Origin: Myxococcales bacterium
GTDB taxonomy: Bacteria > Myxococcota_A > Polyangia > Polyangiales > Polyangiaceae
NCBI GenBank assembly: GCA_016703425.1
Contig: JADJCA010000007.1
Span: forward strand, 62,001 to 126,000
DNA: 64,000 nt
Reading direction: 5' to 3'
Shown: piece by piece, positions 8,930-18,983 of the stretch
How positions within the stretch are numbered: the first letter of the stretch is position 1
How the letters are laid out: the number at the start of each line of letters is the position of its first letter
Notes under the pieces: generated by a model
What the model was told of the DNA's origin: nothing
The model's input: only the letters and a program-made list of their open reading frames with translations
Database searches by the model: none
Program-made: the position numbers and the translations under genes

Positions 8930-9229
8930 CTGATCCCCTCGAACCTCAAGCCGCGAGTCCATCTCTTCGTTTGCACCAACCGTCGCCCGGACGACAGCCC
9001 GCTCGGCGCAGGGTGCGGCGGCGACGAGCTCTACGCCACCCTCAAGAAGGTCGCCCTGGCGCGAGGCCAAGCCGCGTCGGTTTGGGTCACGGCGACGGCT
9101 TGCCTGGGGCTCTGCCCGAAGGTCGGCTCCGCGGTAGCGATCTACCCATCGCAACGGCTCGTGACGAGCGTCGGCGTCGAGGACGCGCAGCGGCTCTACG
9201 ATGAGGCCTTAGTTGGTTCAGGGGCCTAA
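8930..9229 (+). CDS. Thioredoxin-like [2Fe-2S] ferredoxin
   Basis: A ~99-residue open frame ending at 9229 with the thioredoxin-like ferredoxin pattern: HLFVCTNRR with the first Cys, GAGCGG with the second, and TACLGLCPKVGSAVAIYP holding the last two (C-x3-C), then a SVGVEDAQRLYDEAL helix. This fold carries a [2Fe-2S] cluster and is used in electron transfer. No in-frame ATG, GTG or TTG lies before the conserved region. GGGAGG (8915-8920) sits 9 nt before an in-frame CTG at 8930, which I take as a tentative start; a base error converting ATG to CTG or an upstream frameshift are alternatives. Confidence 0.7.
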   Translation: MIPSNLKPRVHLFVCTNRRPDDSPLGAGCGGDELYATLKKVALARGQAASVWVTATACLGLCPKVGSAVAIYPSQRLVTSVGVEDAQRLYDEALVGSGA

Positions 9230-9310
9230 CGAGAACAATCCGACGCGGCGTCGCGTTCGGTGATGAACTGCGCGCACGCACCAGCGCTCGCCACCTCCTT
9301 CAAGCCCGCC

Positions 9311-10027
9311 ATGTCGAAGAGCAAGAACAAGTCGAAAGTCCCGCCGGGCCCCTTCGCGTCGCTCCAAGCGCTCAAGGACGAGCTCGAAAAGGCAGAGGCC
9401 AGCAAGACCAAGGGCGCTGCGCCAACGAAACCCCGCCAGGACGCCGGCCGCGCGGCGGCGGCACCGAAGGGCGCGCCTCAAGGCGAGGCGGCCGATCTCG
9501 ATTTCCATCGGCTCATGAGCGGCGTGACACCGCTCGACCAGTCGCGAGCGCGCGTCGCTAAGACCGGGGACCTCACCCCCGTCGCGCGGCCGCCACGGCG
9601 CGTCGTGCCGCCCGACGAGACCATGGATCACCTGCGCGCGCTCGTGACGGAAGGCTCGGCCTTCGAGGTCTCCGACGACGGGCGCCGCGTCGAGGGTCGT
9701 CGCGACGACGTGCCGCTGGAGTTCGTGCGGAGGCTTCGCCGCGGCGGCTTCCCGGTGGACGCCTCCTTGGACCTGCACGGCCTGTCGGCCGCCGACGCAC
9801 GCGAACGCCTGCGCGCATTCCTTCACGACAAGCGCGCTCGTGGCGAGCGGTGCGTCCTCGTGATTCACGGCAAGGGCGAGGGCTCCCCGGGTAGCGTGGG
9901 CGTGCTCCGAGGCGAAATTTCAGCCTGGCTCTCGCAAGGCGCGGCGAGCGTTGAGGTGGCGGCCTTCGCGACCGCCAACAGCGCCGACGGCGGCGAGGGC
10001 GCCGTTTACGTCTTGCTGCGTCGCTGA
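9311..10027 (+). CDS. Smr domain protein
   Basis: 238 residues from ATG 9311. The N-terminal half is basic and low in complexity (SKSKNKSKVPPGPF...). The C-terminal ~85 residues are an Smr domain: LDLHGLSAADARERLRAFL carries the LDLHG motif, followed by CVLVIHGKGEGSPG, matching the HGxG motif of MutS2-type Smr nucleases, and GEGAVYVLL at the end. Smr domains nick or bind nucleic acid, and recent work ties them to collided ribosomes; which applies here is unknown. ilvE follows after 120 nt on the same strand. Confidence 0.88.
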   Translation: MSKSKNKSKVPPGPFASLQALKDELEKAEASKTKGAAPTKPRQDAGRAAAAPKGAPQGEAADLDFHRLMSGVTPLDQSRARVAKTGDLTPVARPPRRVVPPDETMDHLRALVTEGSAFEVSDDGRRVEGRRDDVPLEFVRRLRRGGFPVDASLDLHGLSAADARERLRAFLHDKRARGERCVLVIHGKGEGSPGSVGVLRGEISAWLSQGAASVEVAAFATANSADGGEGAVYVLLRR

Positions 10028-10147
10028 AGCCGTGTCGACGCCCGGACGACGCCCTGACGATGATGGGGGCCTCGAAGAGCGAGAAACACGGACGGCCCTT
10101 TACGCGCCGAAGAAGGTCTGCCAGATAGGAAGGACTCGGAGCGGATC

Positions 10148-11068
10148 ATGCTGGAAAAGCTTCAAAAAATCTGGATGGACGGCGAGCTGGTCGACTGGGA
10201 CGCGGCGCAGGTGCACATCCTCACGCACTCGCTCCACTACGGCCTCGGCGCCTTCGAAGGCATTCGCGCCTACAAGCGGACCAACGGTCAGACCACCGTC
10301 TTCAGGCTCAAGGAGCACATCGACAGGCTCTTTGACAGCTGCAAGCTGACGCTCCTCGTGCCCAAGTTTACGAGAGATCAGGTTTCGCAGGCGTGCCTCG
10401 AAACCCTGCGAGCGAACTCCATGGCCGAAGGCTACTTGCGGCCGATGGTCTACGTCGGCGAGGGCGCGATGGGCATCTACGCGCCCAATAACCCCATCCG
10501 CACCACGGTCATCGCGTGGAAGTGGGGCGCATACCTCGGCGACGAAGCGCTCAAGAGCGGCATCCGCTGCAAGATCAGCTCGTACGCCCGCCACCACATC
10601 AACGTCTCGCTCGCGAAGGCGAAGATGATGGGGCAATACACAAACAGCGTCCTCGCGAAGCGCGAAGCCAAGCTCGCCGGCTACGACGAGGCGATCCTCC
10701 TCGATACGCAGGGGTACGTCTCGGAAGGCTCCGGCGAGAACCTCTTCATCGTGAAGAACGGGGTCTTGCATACGCCCGACCTCTCCTGCTCCATCCTCGC
10801 CGGCATCACACGCGACACGCTCCTCACGCTCGCACGCGAAGAGGGCGTCACGGTGAGCGAGGGCCGCATCACGCGCGATCAGCTCTGGCTCGCCGACGAA
10901 GCGTTCTTCACCGGCACGGCCGCTGAGGTGACGCCCATCCGCGAGGTCGACAACCGCACCATCGGTGAGGGCGCCCCGGGCCCCATCACCAAGCGCCTCC
11001 AGACGCGGTTCTTCGACGTCGTCAAAGGCTCCGACACCTCGCACCCCGAGTGGCTGACCAAGGTGTGA
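10148..11068 (+). CDS. ilvE: Branched-chain amino acid aminotransferase
   Basis: 306 residues, the usual length for class IV PLP transaminases. It interconverts Leu/Ile/Val and their 2-oxo acids in the cytoplasm. Hallmarks: WMDGELVDWDAAQVHILTHS at the start, HYGLGAFEGIRAY, the PLP lysine in YTNSVLAKREAKLAGYDEAI, and the cofactor-phosphate region SEGSGENLFIVKNGVL followed by SILAGITRDTLL and TGTAAEVTPI. GGAG lies about 6 nt before the ATG. The stop overlaps the likely GTG start of the M28 peptidase gene (GTGA). Confidence 0.96.
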   Translation: MLEKLQKIWMDGELVDWDAAQVHILTHSLHYGLGAFEGIRAYKRTNGQTTVFRLKEHIDRLFDSCKLTLLVPKFTRDQVSQACLETLRANSMAEGYLRPMVYVGEGAMGIYAPNNPIRTTVIAWKWGAYLGDEALKSGIRCKISSYARHHINVSLAKAKMMGQYTNSVLAKREAKLAGYDEAILLDTQGYVSEGSGENLFIVKNGVLHTPDLSCSILAGITRDTLLTLAREEGVTVSEGRITRDQLWLADEAFFTGTAAEVTPIREVDNRTIGEGAPGPITKRLQTRFFDVVKGSDTSHPEWLTKV

Positions 11069-13410
11069 CGCCGGAGCGCGCGCCGGCTCCGGCGACGCGC
11101 TCCCCTAGCGGCCCGCTCGCGCCGCGCATCGTCCATTGGCTCGGACTCCTCGTCGTCCTTGTGACGGCGGCGGTGGCCTTCGCAGGTATGCAGCCGCCCG
11201 CCGCGCGGGCCGTCGATGCGCCACCCGAGGCGTTCGCGGCAGCGCGGGCGATGGTTCACGTCCGGGAGCTTTGCCGCGCGCCGCATCCCGTTGGGTCCCG
11301 CGGCCACGACGACGTCCGCGCCCTCATCGAGCGCCGCCTCACGGAGCTCGGCCTCGAGCCTCAGGTGCAACGCACCGCGATCACGCACAAGTTCTTCGGG
11401 CGCACGTCGGGCGCTCGCGTCGAGAACGTCGTGGCTCGCATCAAGGGCCGCGGCAGCGATCACCGCGCGCTCCTCTTCGCGGCACACTACGACGCGGTGC
11501 CGCAAAGTCCCGGCGCCGGCGACGATGGCTCAGGCACGGCCGCGCTCCTCGAAGGCGCCCGCGCGCTCCAGAGCGGCCCGCCGCTCGACCGCGACGTGAT
11601 CGTCCTTTTTACCGACGGCGAGGAGCTCGGACTCCTCGGCGCCGGGGCCTTCATGCAAGAGCACCCGTTCGCCAAGGACGTCGTCGCGGCCTTCAACTTC
11701 GATGCGCGAGGGAGCCACGGCAGCGTCGCGATGTTCGACACGTCACCGGAAAACGGCGCGCTCATCGCCGCGCTCGCGCACGTGCCGCGGCTCCAGGCGA
11801 GCTCGCTGGTGTCGGTGCTCGCGCGGCTCATGCCAAACGACACCGACGCGACAATCTTCAAGAAGGCCGGCGTCCCCACGATGAGCTTCGCCTTCGCCGA
11901 CGGCATCGTGCACTACCATCGCGCCACCGACTCGCCTGACGAGCTCGACCCGCGCAGCCTGCAGCAGATGGGCGACACGATGGTCGCCCTCGCGCGGCAC
12001 TTGGGCCGCGGTCCCGTTCAAGCGATGGAAGCCGAGGAGGTCTCCTACTTCACGTTCTTTGGCAGCGCGCTCGTCTCCTTCTCGAGGGCCACGAGCATCC
12101 TTGGCGCGGCGGCGGCGCTGCTCCTCTCGGTGCTCGCGGCCGCCTTCGCTGTGAAGCGCCGCGACCTCACAGCGCGGGCCATCGCCTGGGGCGGCGCATC
12201 GGCCCTCTTGGCGTTCGCGCTCGCCGTCGGTGCGGGAGCCTTCGCGCTTTTTCTAGCGGGCCGTGTCGCCTCCTACGACGCGCTGCTCGTGCGCGGCGGG
12301 GCCGTGGCCACGAGCGCCATCGCGCTCTCGACGCTCACGTGCTTCACGATCTTTCACCTGACGGCACGGCGCATTGGCGCCAGCGCGGCGACGCTCGGCT
12401 CGCTCGCCTTGCTCAGCCTCGCGGGCTTCGCCGTGGCGCTCCTCGCGCCGATGGCGAGCGTGCCCCTTCTTGTCACCAACACCGCGTGCGCGCTGGCGGC
12501 GCTCGTGACGGCTTGGTTCGTCGGGCGGGCCACGTTGCTTCGGCCGGCAGTGTTCTACGTCGCCATCGCCGTGGCCCTCACGGTCTGGCTCCCGACGCTC
12601 TACGCGCTCACGGTGGCCGCGGCCGCCAACGCAGGTCTCGTGGCCGCCGCGTTTGCAGCCCCGTTGAACCTCGTCGTGGCGCCGCTCGCAGCGGCCGGGA
12701 AGCGGCGCCGCTTGCTCGCGACCTTGGGCGGGCTCTTGGTCGTGGCGGGGCTCTCGTTCGGGCGACTCGCGTGGCCCCTTGGCGACGCCGTCGCCACGGG
12801 AACGACGCTCGCGTACGGCGTCGACGCCGACAAGAAGCAGGGCTTCTTCTTCGGCACGTCGCCGCACCCCTGGATGGCGCCGGCGCTGCGGCCCGAAGAC
12901 GCCACCAAACGAGCCCTCCCAGAGCTCACGCTGAGCGAGGCGACGTGGTGGGTCGCCCCCTCTGAGGCCTCGGGCCTCGAGGGCGTAACGGTGACGTCCC
13001 ACGAGCGCCGGAAGACGGCCGACGGCTTTGAGCTCCGCGCGATCCTCGCCCCCTCGAAGGACGCGCGCTGCCTCATCGCCACCGCCGATGAACAGCACGT
13101 CGATGACGCGCTTTCGGTGGCGGGAAAGCCGGTCCGGCACCTCATCCGTTTCTCCGCCGAAAAGGACCAGGAGCTCGCTCGGCGATTGCGCCTCGGGGGC
13201 TCACCGTCAGGCTTCTTCTTCCAGTTCTGCGCGCCCGGTGGCGAGCCGCTCGAAGTGGTCTTTCACACGCGAAGCGACGCGGAGGTCCCGCTCCGGCTGC
13301 TCGAGGTGCGCGACGGCCTCCCCACGGTGGTGCTGAAGCCCCGCCCTGCCGGGCAAATCGCCCGCGACGATAGCGATCGGACCGTCGTGGGGCGCACCGT
13401 GCGTTGGTGA
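11065..13410 (+). CDS. Membrane-anchored M28 family zinc metallopeptidase
   Basis: About 781 residues. The N-terminus has one membrane segment, then an M28 aminopeptidase domain with zinc ligands visible: AAHYDAVPQSPGAGDDGSG gives the His and bridging Asp, FTDGEELGLLG gives the catalytic and ligand Glu residues, AFNFDARG the Asp, and VHYHRATDSPD the final His. Roughly eight hydrophobic segments follow, then a soluble C-terminal domain, as in the Fxna/ERMP1-like plan. The catalytic domain should face the periplasm. GTG 11065 overlaps the ilvE stop by 4 nt (GTGA); a GTG at 11050 is an alternative. Confidence 0.88.
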   Translation: MTPERAPAPATRSPSGPLAPRIVHWLGLLVVLVTAAVAFAGMQPPAARAVDAPPEAFAAARAMVHVRELCRAPHPVGSRGHDDVRALIERRLTELGLEPQVQRTAITHKFFGRTSGARVENVVARIKGRGSDHRALLFAAHYDAVPQSPGAGDDGSGTAALLEGARALQSGPPLDRDVIVLFTDGEELGLLGAGAFMQEHPFAKDVVAAFNFDARGSHGSVAMFDTSPENGALIAALAHVPRLQASSLVSVLARLMPNDTDATIFKKAGVPTMSFAFADGIVHYHRATDSPDELDPRSLQQMGDTMVALARHLGRGPVQAMEAEEVSYFTFFGSALVSFSRATSILGAAAALLLSVLAAAFAVKRRDLTARAIAWGGASALLAFALAVGAGAFALFLAGRVASYDALLVRGGAVATSAIALSTLTCFTIFHLTARRIGASAATLGSLALLSLAGFAVALLAPMASVPLLVTNTACALAALVTAWFVGRATLLRPAVFYVAIAVALTVWLPTLYALTVAAAANAGLVAAAFAAPLNLVVAPLAAAGKRRRLLATLGGLLVVAGLSFGRLAWPLGDAVATGTTLAYGVDADKKQGFFFGTSPHPWMAPALRPEDATKRALPELTLSEATWWVAPSEASGLEGVTVTSHERRKTADGFELRAILAPSKDARCLIATADEQHVDDALSVAGKPVRHLIRFSAEKDQELARRLRLGGSPSGFFFQFCAPGGEPLEVVFHTRSDAEVPLRLLEVRDGLPTVVLKPRPAGQIARDDSDRTVVGRTVRW

Positions 13411-13568
13411 GCCCGTGTGTTGGTAAGGCAGTGCGTTCTCCGTGATCCGTTCTGGGAACCAGTCACCAGCTCACCTGGATCGCCTCGCCACCGCCCAGGC
13501 GACAATGTGCGCAGAACGCGCGGAAATGCTCGCGCGAGCGCTGGCCCACGCTGTGCTTCGCCCGGGGC

Positions 13569-15085
13569 ATGAGAACTTTCCTTATCGCCCTGGCAGCCAC
13601 GAGCCTCCCCCTGATCACCGTCGCCTGCTCCTCCTCCGGCTCGGCCGATGAAGAGGAAGTGGTCGCCGACGAAGGTGCCCTCACCGTTTCGGACATCGCC
13701 GCGCGCGGAGAGTCGCAGATGCGCTTTCCCATTGCCGGCCGTCCCGACGAGCTTTGCATCATTCCCAAGAAGCCCGGTGGCGCGTATTCGCCCGACGACG
13801 TGAAGGACGAGAAGAAGCTCTGCAACTTCAACTTCGAATCAGAGACGCCCGGCGAGCCCGTCGCGCTCTGCCCGAAGACGTCCAGCACGAACCCCGGCAT
13901 CTACGTCAACAAGCTCGACGGCAAGACCAAGGCTGAGGTCGAGGCGGGCGGTTGCCGCACGTCGAAGGTCGGGACGTTCAAGCAGAGCGTCACGTGCAGC
14001 TACACGGGTTCGATCATCGGCTACTACCACCTGTCGCGGCTCCTCGGCGGCATCGCCAGCGTGCCCGTCGCCGTGGGTCGCACGATGGACCTCGAGAAGC
14101 ACAAGGCGATGGTCGAGCGCGGCATCGTCGCCGCCAAGCCCGTCGATGGCCCCGGCTGCGACGTCTACGACGGTTGGGTTCAGTTCAAGGCCTGGGACGC
14201 CAGGCCGCAGACGGCGCCGCGCACGGCGCAGGTCTACACGTCGGACTTCATGCAGATCTACGGCGCCTTCCAGGACAACGCGAAGGACAACGGCCGTCAC
14301 CCTCTGTTGCGAACGGCCGGCGGCGCTGCGGGCCTCAACCAGTTCTTGGGTGGCAGCGCCTTCAAGGCGGTCTCTGAGAGCACGCCCCTCGCCCAGCGCT
14401 TTCGTGGCGGCGCCGAAGCGCAGCTTCGTTGCAAGGGCTCATCCTGGCAAAAGACGCGGCCGACATGGTCCTCATGGACGAGCTGCTCTCGCAGCAGGAT
14501 CGCTACGGCAACATCGAGTCGCAGGCCTTCAAGGTGTTTGAGGAAGGCGGACGCCTGAAGAAGGTTCGCCTCGACCGCCAGGACGAGGACCAAGATCGCG
14601 CGGAAACGCCCATCGACCGACCCGACCTTCCCGGCGTCATCGTTCACGAGCTGCTCTTGCGCGACAACGACTGCGGCGTCTCGAAGACCAACATCAACGC
14701 GCAGGCCAACGGCGGCGCCGGCGTCGTGTCTCGCCTCGCGCACATGAGCTCGCGGACGTACAAGCACTTCCAGTGGCTCGCCGCGGAGATCGCGAAGCCC
14801 AACTCCGACGTTCAGAACGTCTTCGCCAAAGAGTCGTTCTTCACGCCGACGGACCTGACCAACGTCACCCAGCAGGCTCGGAAGCTCGCCAGCACGCTGA
14901 AGTCTCGCTGCGAGAGCGGCGCGTTGGCGCTCGACGCCGACCTCCGCGATCATGTGGCGGGGCGCATCCCGGGTCGCGAAGCCTGCGGCCTCGCGGAGCC
15001 GGCGCCGGCTCCCGAGCTGGGCGCCGAAGGCGGCATCATCGACGCCCACGGCATCGAGCGCGTCGAGCGCAAGAAGCCCCAGTGA
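13569..15085 (+). CDS. Lipoprotein resembling a secreted atypical (PI-kinase/Fam20-like) kinase, one frameshift
   Basis: Signal peptide with lipobox ITVAC, then ~480 residues once joined. The frame shifts at about 14436 in an AAGGGC tract: restoring one G gives a continuous RCKGLILAKDAADMV. I see IIGYYHLSRLLGGIASVPV, like the yrLdrlLG-vP segment of Fam20/actin-fragmin-type kinases. Next come LLSQQDRYGNI, resembling a D-R-x-x-N catalytic loop, and LLRDNDCGV, resembling the metal-binding Asp. These are weak, motif-level similarities; function is inferred. The 3' part keeps good coding character to 15085, so a sequencing indel is more likely than decay. Confidence 0.6.
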
Positions 15086-15169
15086 GGAGCGCGCGCCCGC
15101 CGCGCACGCTCGGGAGTTCGGCAGCGCTGCGATAGGCCGCTCGAGCCAAGACGGCGCTACCCTGGCGCC

Positions 15170-16939
15170 ATGAGTCTCGGCCCGGGCCCTTACGACCTCC
15201 TCATCGAAGGCGGCCTCGTGTTCGACGGGCGCGGCAACGCGCCGCGCCGTCTCTCCGTCGGCATTCGAGGCGGCCAGATCGCGGACCTCTTCGAGCCGTC
15301 CGCGGCGCACGAGCGGCCCGCGTCGCGCGAGGTCGTGAGCGCCCACGGCCAGTGGGTCATGCCGGGCTTCATCGACTTCCACACGCACTACGACGCGGAG
15401 GTGGAGGTCGCGCCCTCGCTCTCCGAATCGCTGCGTCACGGCGTCACGACGGTCTTCCTCGGCAGCTGCTCGCTCAGCCTGGCCGTCGGCTCGCCCGACG
15501 AGCTCGCGGACATGTACTGCCGCGTCGAAGCGCTGCCCGACGAAGTCGTGCGACCGCTCCTTCGGGCGGCGAAGACCTGGGAAGGTCACGCCGACTACTA
15601 TCGACACCTGGACGCGCTCCCGCTGGGGCCGAACGTCGCGTCGTTCGTCGGGCACTCGGCGATTCGCGCGAACGTGATGGGCATCGAGCGGAGCCTCGAG
15701 CGCGGCGTCGTCCCGACGGCGCAGGAGCTCTCGCGCATGCGCGACCTGGTCGGGGAGGGCCTCGACGAAGGGTACGTCGGGCTGTCGATCCAGACCTTGC
15801 CGTGGGACAAGATGGGCGGCACCGAGCCGTACCGAAGCCGGCCGCTGCCTTCGACCTTTGCGCGTTGGTCCGAATACCGAGCGCTCCTTCAAGAGGTGCG
15901 CGCCCGCGACCGCGTGTTCCAAGGCGTCCCCAACGTCTCGACGAAGGTAAACGCCCTCTTGTTCATGCTGGAGAGCGTTCCGCTCTTCGATCGCAAGCCG
16001 CTCAAGACGACGATCATCTCGATGATGGATCTCGTCGGCGAGCGGGGGATTCACCGCGTCATCGGAGCGCTCGCGCGCTTCGTCAACAGCGTCATGGGCG
16101 GCGACTTTCGCTGGCAAGCGCTGCCCGAGCCTTTCGATCTCTGGGCCGATGGCCTCGATCTCGTGGTCTTCGAGGAGTTCGGCGCCGGCGCCGCGGCGCT
16201 CCACTTGGCCGACCCGGACCAACGCTCCGCGCTCTTGCGCGATCCGGAGTACCGAGCGCGCTTTCGTCGCGAGTGGCGGCATCCGATTTTGCCGCGGGCG
16301 TTTCACCGGAACCTCGCCTTGGCGCGCGTCCTTTCGTCGCCCGACGCGAGCCTCGCGGGAAAGACCTTCGCCGAGATCGCGAAAGACCGCGGGCGAGACG
16401 CCGTCGACGTGTTCCTCGACCTCGTCGCGACACACGGGACCCGACTGCGTTGGACGACGATGATGGCCAACGATCGCGAGGGCTCCCTCCTCGAGATCAT
16501 CGGCCACCCGGACGTGCTCATCGGTTTCTCTGACGCGGGCGCGCACTTGCGGCAAATGGCTCACTACAGCTTCCCGCTGCGCATGTTGCGGCGCGTCCAG
16601 ACCGCCCACCAAGCGGGTCGGCCGGCGATGAGCCTCGAGCGCGCCGTTCACCGCCTCACGGGCGAGATCGCATCCTGGTTTGGCATCGCCGCAGGGCACC
16701 TCGACGTGGGCGCGCGCGCCGACGTCGTCGTCGTCGACCCGGCGGGCCTGACGGACCGCCTCGAGGACGTTTGCGAGGCCGTCATCGAAGGCTTCGGCGC
16801 TCACACGCGCCTCGTGCGTAGAAGTGAAGACGCCACGACGCTGGTGGTGGTGGGCGGCCGCGTCGCCAGTCGGCGCGGCGTCGTGGACGCGGCCGTCGGG
16901 CACGAGCGCGGCTTCGGGCGCGTGCTCCGCGCGCTGTAA
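15170..16939 (+). CDS. Amidohydrolase of the N-acyl-D-amino-acid deacylase type
   Basis: 589 residues. Starts YDLLIEGGLVFDGRG, with a metal-dependent amidohydrolase barrel: DFHTHYDAEVE holds the HxH pair, GSCSLSLAVG corresponds to the GNCG-type metal Cys segment of D-aminoacylases, GHSAIRANVMG follows, and GFSDAGAHLRQMAHY carries the late barrel Asp. The C-terminus closes the small beta-sandwich (LDVGARADVVVVDP). The family removes acyl groups from D-amino acids or acts on cyclic amides; the exact substrate is not evident. It is a monocistronic-looking gene between two lipoprotein genes. Confidence 0.85.
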   Translation: MSLGPGPYDLLIEGGLVFDGRGNAPRRLSVGIRGGQIADLFEPSAAHERPASREVVSAHGQWVMPGFIDFHTHYDAEVEVAPSLSESLRHGVTTVFLGSCSLSLAVGSPDELADMYCRVEALPDEVVRPLLRAAKTWEGHADYYRHLDALPLGPNVASFVGHSAIRANVMGIERSLERGVVPTAQELSRMRDLVGEGLDEGYVGLSIQTLPWDKMGGTEPYRSRPLPSTFARWSEYRALLQEVRARDRVFQGVPNVSTKVNALLFMLESVPLFDRKPLKTTIISMMDLVGERGIHRVIGALARFVNSVMGGDFRWQALPEPFDLWADGLDLVVFEEFGAGAAALHLADPDQRSALLRDPEYRARFRREWRHPILPRAFHRNLALARVLSSPDASLAGKTFAEIAKDRGRDAVDVFLDLVATHGTRLRWTTMMANDREGSLLEIIGHPDVLIGFSDAGAHLRQMAHYSFPLRMLRRVQTAHQAGRPAMSLERAVHRLTGEIASWFGIAAGHLDVGARADVVVVDPAGLTDRLEDVCEAVIEGFGAHTRLVRRSEDATTLVVVGGRVASRRGVVDAAVGHERGFGRVLRAL

Positions 16940-17073
16940 AGACGCGCGCCGCCAGCTGCGGCGCCAGCCCGGATCGGTGTCGCTCCACGCGTCTCGCTGC
17001 GGCGACGGCGCACAAACGAGCCCGATTACGCGCCACCGGGGAACGCACATCGCCGTACGTCACGGTGTGTATT

Positions 17074-17087
17074 GTTGCGATCGCAAC
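17074..17087. promoter_or_regulatory. 14-bp perfect palindrome upstream of SH3 lipoprotein gene
   Basis: GTTGCGATCGCAAC is a perfect inverted repeat with no spacer, centred about 38 nt before the ATG at 17119. The position suits an operator or a transcription-start-proximal site; no regulator is identified. Confidence 0.35.
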
Positions 17088-17118
17088 GGTGGTGCGCGCC
17101 TTGCTCACTTGCTTGGTC

Positions 17119-18208
17119 ATGACGCAAACCAAGCTGCTTCTCGGTGGACTCCTTCTCATGGTGGCCGGCACGACCCTCGCGGGCTGCAGCGGCGACATCG
17201 ACGACGAAGGTGTTGCCGATGAGGCCGCCCTGACGAGCGGCGTGAGCGGCGAGCTCGCCGTGGGCACCGAGCTGACAACGACGGCGCGGGTCAACTTCCG
17301 AACCGGCCCGAGCACGTCGACGGCGGTCAAGCGCATCCTCGCCAAAGGCTCGACGGTGGTGACCGTGAATCGCACGAGGCCGAGCGGCGCCTTTTACAAC
17401 GTGAAGAGCGGCAACGACGAAGGATGGGTCCACGGCGGCTACCCTCGCCAAGGCAGGGAGCGGCGCGACGGAGCCAACGCCCACGCCGACACCGACGCCC
17501 GGTGGCACCTGTGCCCCGCGCAAGCTCCGCTTCTCGGCGGACGAACTCCCGAGCTTGCCGGCGGCGGGCTCCGCGTACGTCTGGGGCGCCAACGCGACGG
17601 GCGGCGCATCGGCCCCCTACTCGAGCGAGTTCATCTCTTACGCGGCGCAGGCGCACCAGCGCGGCTTGCAAGTCTTCGCCTACCTCGAAGGGCCATGCGG
17701 CGACACGGGCGGCGTCGATGACGGCGAGCGCGCGCGCTGCTCCGGCATTCACCGCTCGTTCAACGCACAGAACGCGCCGGGCACGCCCAACACCGACAAG
17801 GCGCGATGGAAGCCGTTCACGATGCACCAGCTCAAGCGCTCGGCGCAGGTTGGCGCCGACTACTGCGAGATCGACAACCTCAGCAACAACGTGACGATTC
17901 CGCTGAATCCCCTCTTGCGCGAGATCAAGGCGCTCTACGACTCAGGGCAAGTCCATTGCCGCTTCGTGCTGAAGAACGTGGAGGCGGCCGACATCGATTC
18001 CATTCGGACAGAAGTGGCGCCGACGCCGGCGGCGGCGAACTTCATCGCGCCGTTCCACATCTTCGAAGCCGACGACACGGGGCAAAAGGGCCAGCTCGAC
18101 GCCGCGATGGTTCGGCTCAAGGGGCCTGGCGCCAAGACCATCATCAGCACCGACACGAACCACTACGGCGGCGCCTTCACCCCGGACCAGTTCCTGGCTT
18201 GCAACTGA
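17119..18208 (+). CDS. SH3b-domain lipoprotein with C-terminal glycoside-hydrolase-like domain, one frameshift
   Basis: Signal peptide with lipobox (TTLAGC), then a bacterial SH3 domain at ~40-100 (TTARVNFRTGPSTSTAVKRIL... GWVHGGY), a Thr-Pro repeat linker, and a ~215-residue domain containing VFAYLEGPCGD and GADYCEIDNL. The latter resembles the TIM-barrel of GH114-like endo-polygalactosaminidases, tentatively. The two parts are in different frames; dropping one C from TACCCTC near 17444 joins them into GWVHGGYLAKAGSG. Probably a sequencing indel. A surface polysaccharide-binding or -degrading role is inferred from the SH3 domain. Confidence 0.65.
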
Positions 18209-18248
18209 CCTGGCCAAAGCCCCCGTCGAGCGCCTTCGACGCCGGGTC

Positions 18249-18983
18249 CTATTGCGTGCGATGCAAGACGACGTCGAGCGAGGGGCTCGCCGACGCTGAC
18301 ACGTGACTGCCGACGAAGCGAACTTCGGACGGAAGCCACAGCGACGGGCGACCGACGAAGGTGTGCGTCGATAGGCGCGTCACCCCCGAGCTGTTGTCGA
18401 CCATGCTGCCGCGCGCCTGCGAGAGCAGCACGGTCGCCGGCACCTCGACGCGGCCCGGGATGCCGTAGCCGCGGGCGAGCTGCAGGTGGCCACCGGGCGG
18501 CAGCGCGACCGAGACGCCGTCGGTGGTCAGCGTGCCATCGCGGGTCTCGCTTGCGGGGGCCGCGGCGTTCAGGAGGTACGCGTGGCTCTCTTGGGCGTCG
18601 AGGTAGCCCGTGCCTGGCGCGTGTGTGTGGTTCGTCTCCGTGCTGCCAAGCATCGCGCCGCTCTCAGCGAAGACCCGCAGCGTCGTCTTGATGGTGTTCG
18701 ACGCGCCGTCGAACCAGCGGTAGCAGAGAGGCTCGTTGGAGGCATGCGCCCAGCAGTCCACCTTCTGCGCGATCCGCGACGGCAACGTCGAGGCGACGTC
18801 GAGACGCACGAGGTACCGTGCGCCGTCCACCTCGACCACGCCGCTGTAGCGCGCCGCCAGGCCTGCGCGCAGTTCGTCGCTTTGCTCCCCGCTACCGGAG
18901 GCCTCCCCTTCGCGCGCGTCGATGGAGCAACCAAGCGTGGTCGCGAGGGTGAAGAGAGCGAGGGCACGGAAGAAGAGGCGCAT
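18249..18983 (-). CDS. Hypothetical lipoprotein
   Basis: 244 residues with a clear signal peptide and lipobox (LATTLGC). AAAGGA precedes the ATG. Mature part is beta-rich with no recognisable family; it has one Cys pair (DCWAHASNEPLC). It is convergent with the SH3 lipoprotein and lies downstream of the ferritin-like gene on the same strand, about 147 nt apart. Confidence 0.7.
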   Translation of the reverse strand: MRLFFRALALFTLATTLGCSIDAREGEASGSGEQSDELRAGLAARYSGVVEVDGARYLVRLDVASTLPSRIAQKVDCWAHASNEPLCYRWFDGASNTIKTTLRVFAESGAMLGSTETNHTHAPGTGYLDAQESHAYLLNAAAPASETRDGTLTTDGVSVALPPGGHLQLARGYGIPGRVEVPATVLLSQARGSMVDNSSGVTRLSTHTFVGRPSLWLPSEVRFVGSHVSASASPSLDVVLHRTQ

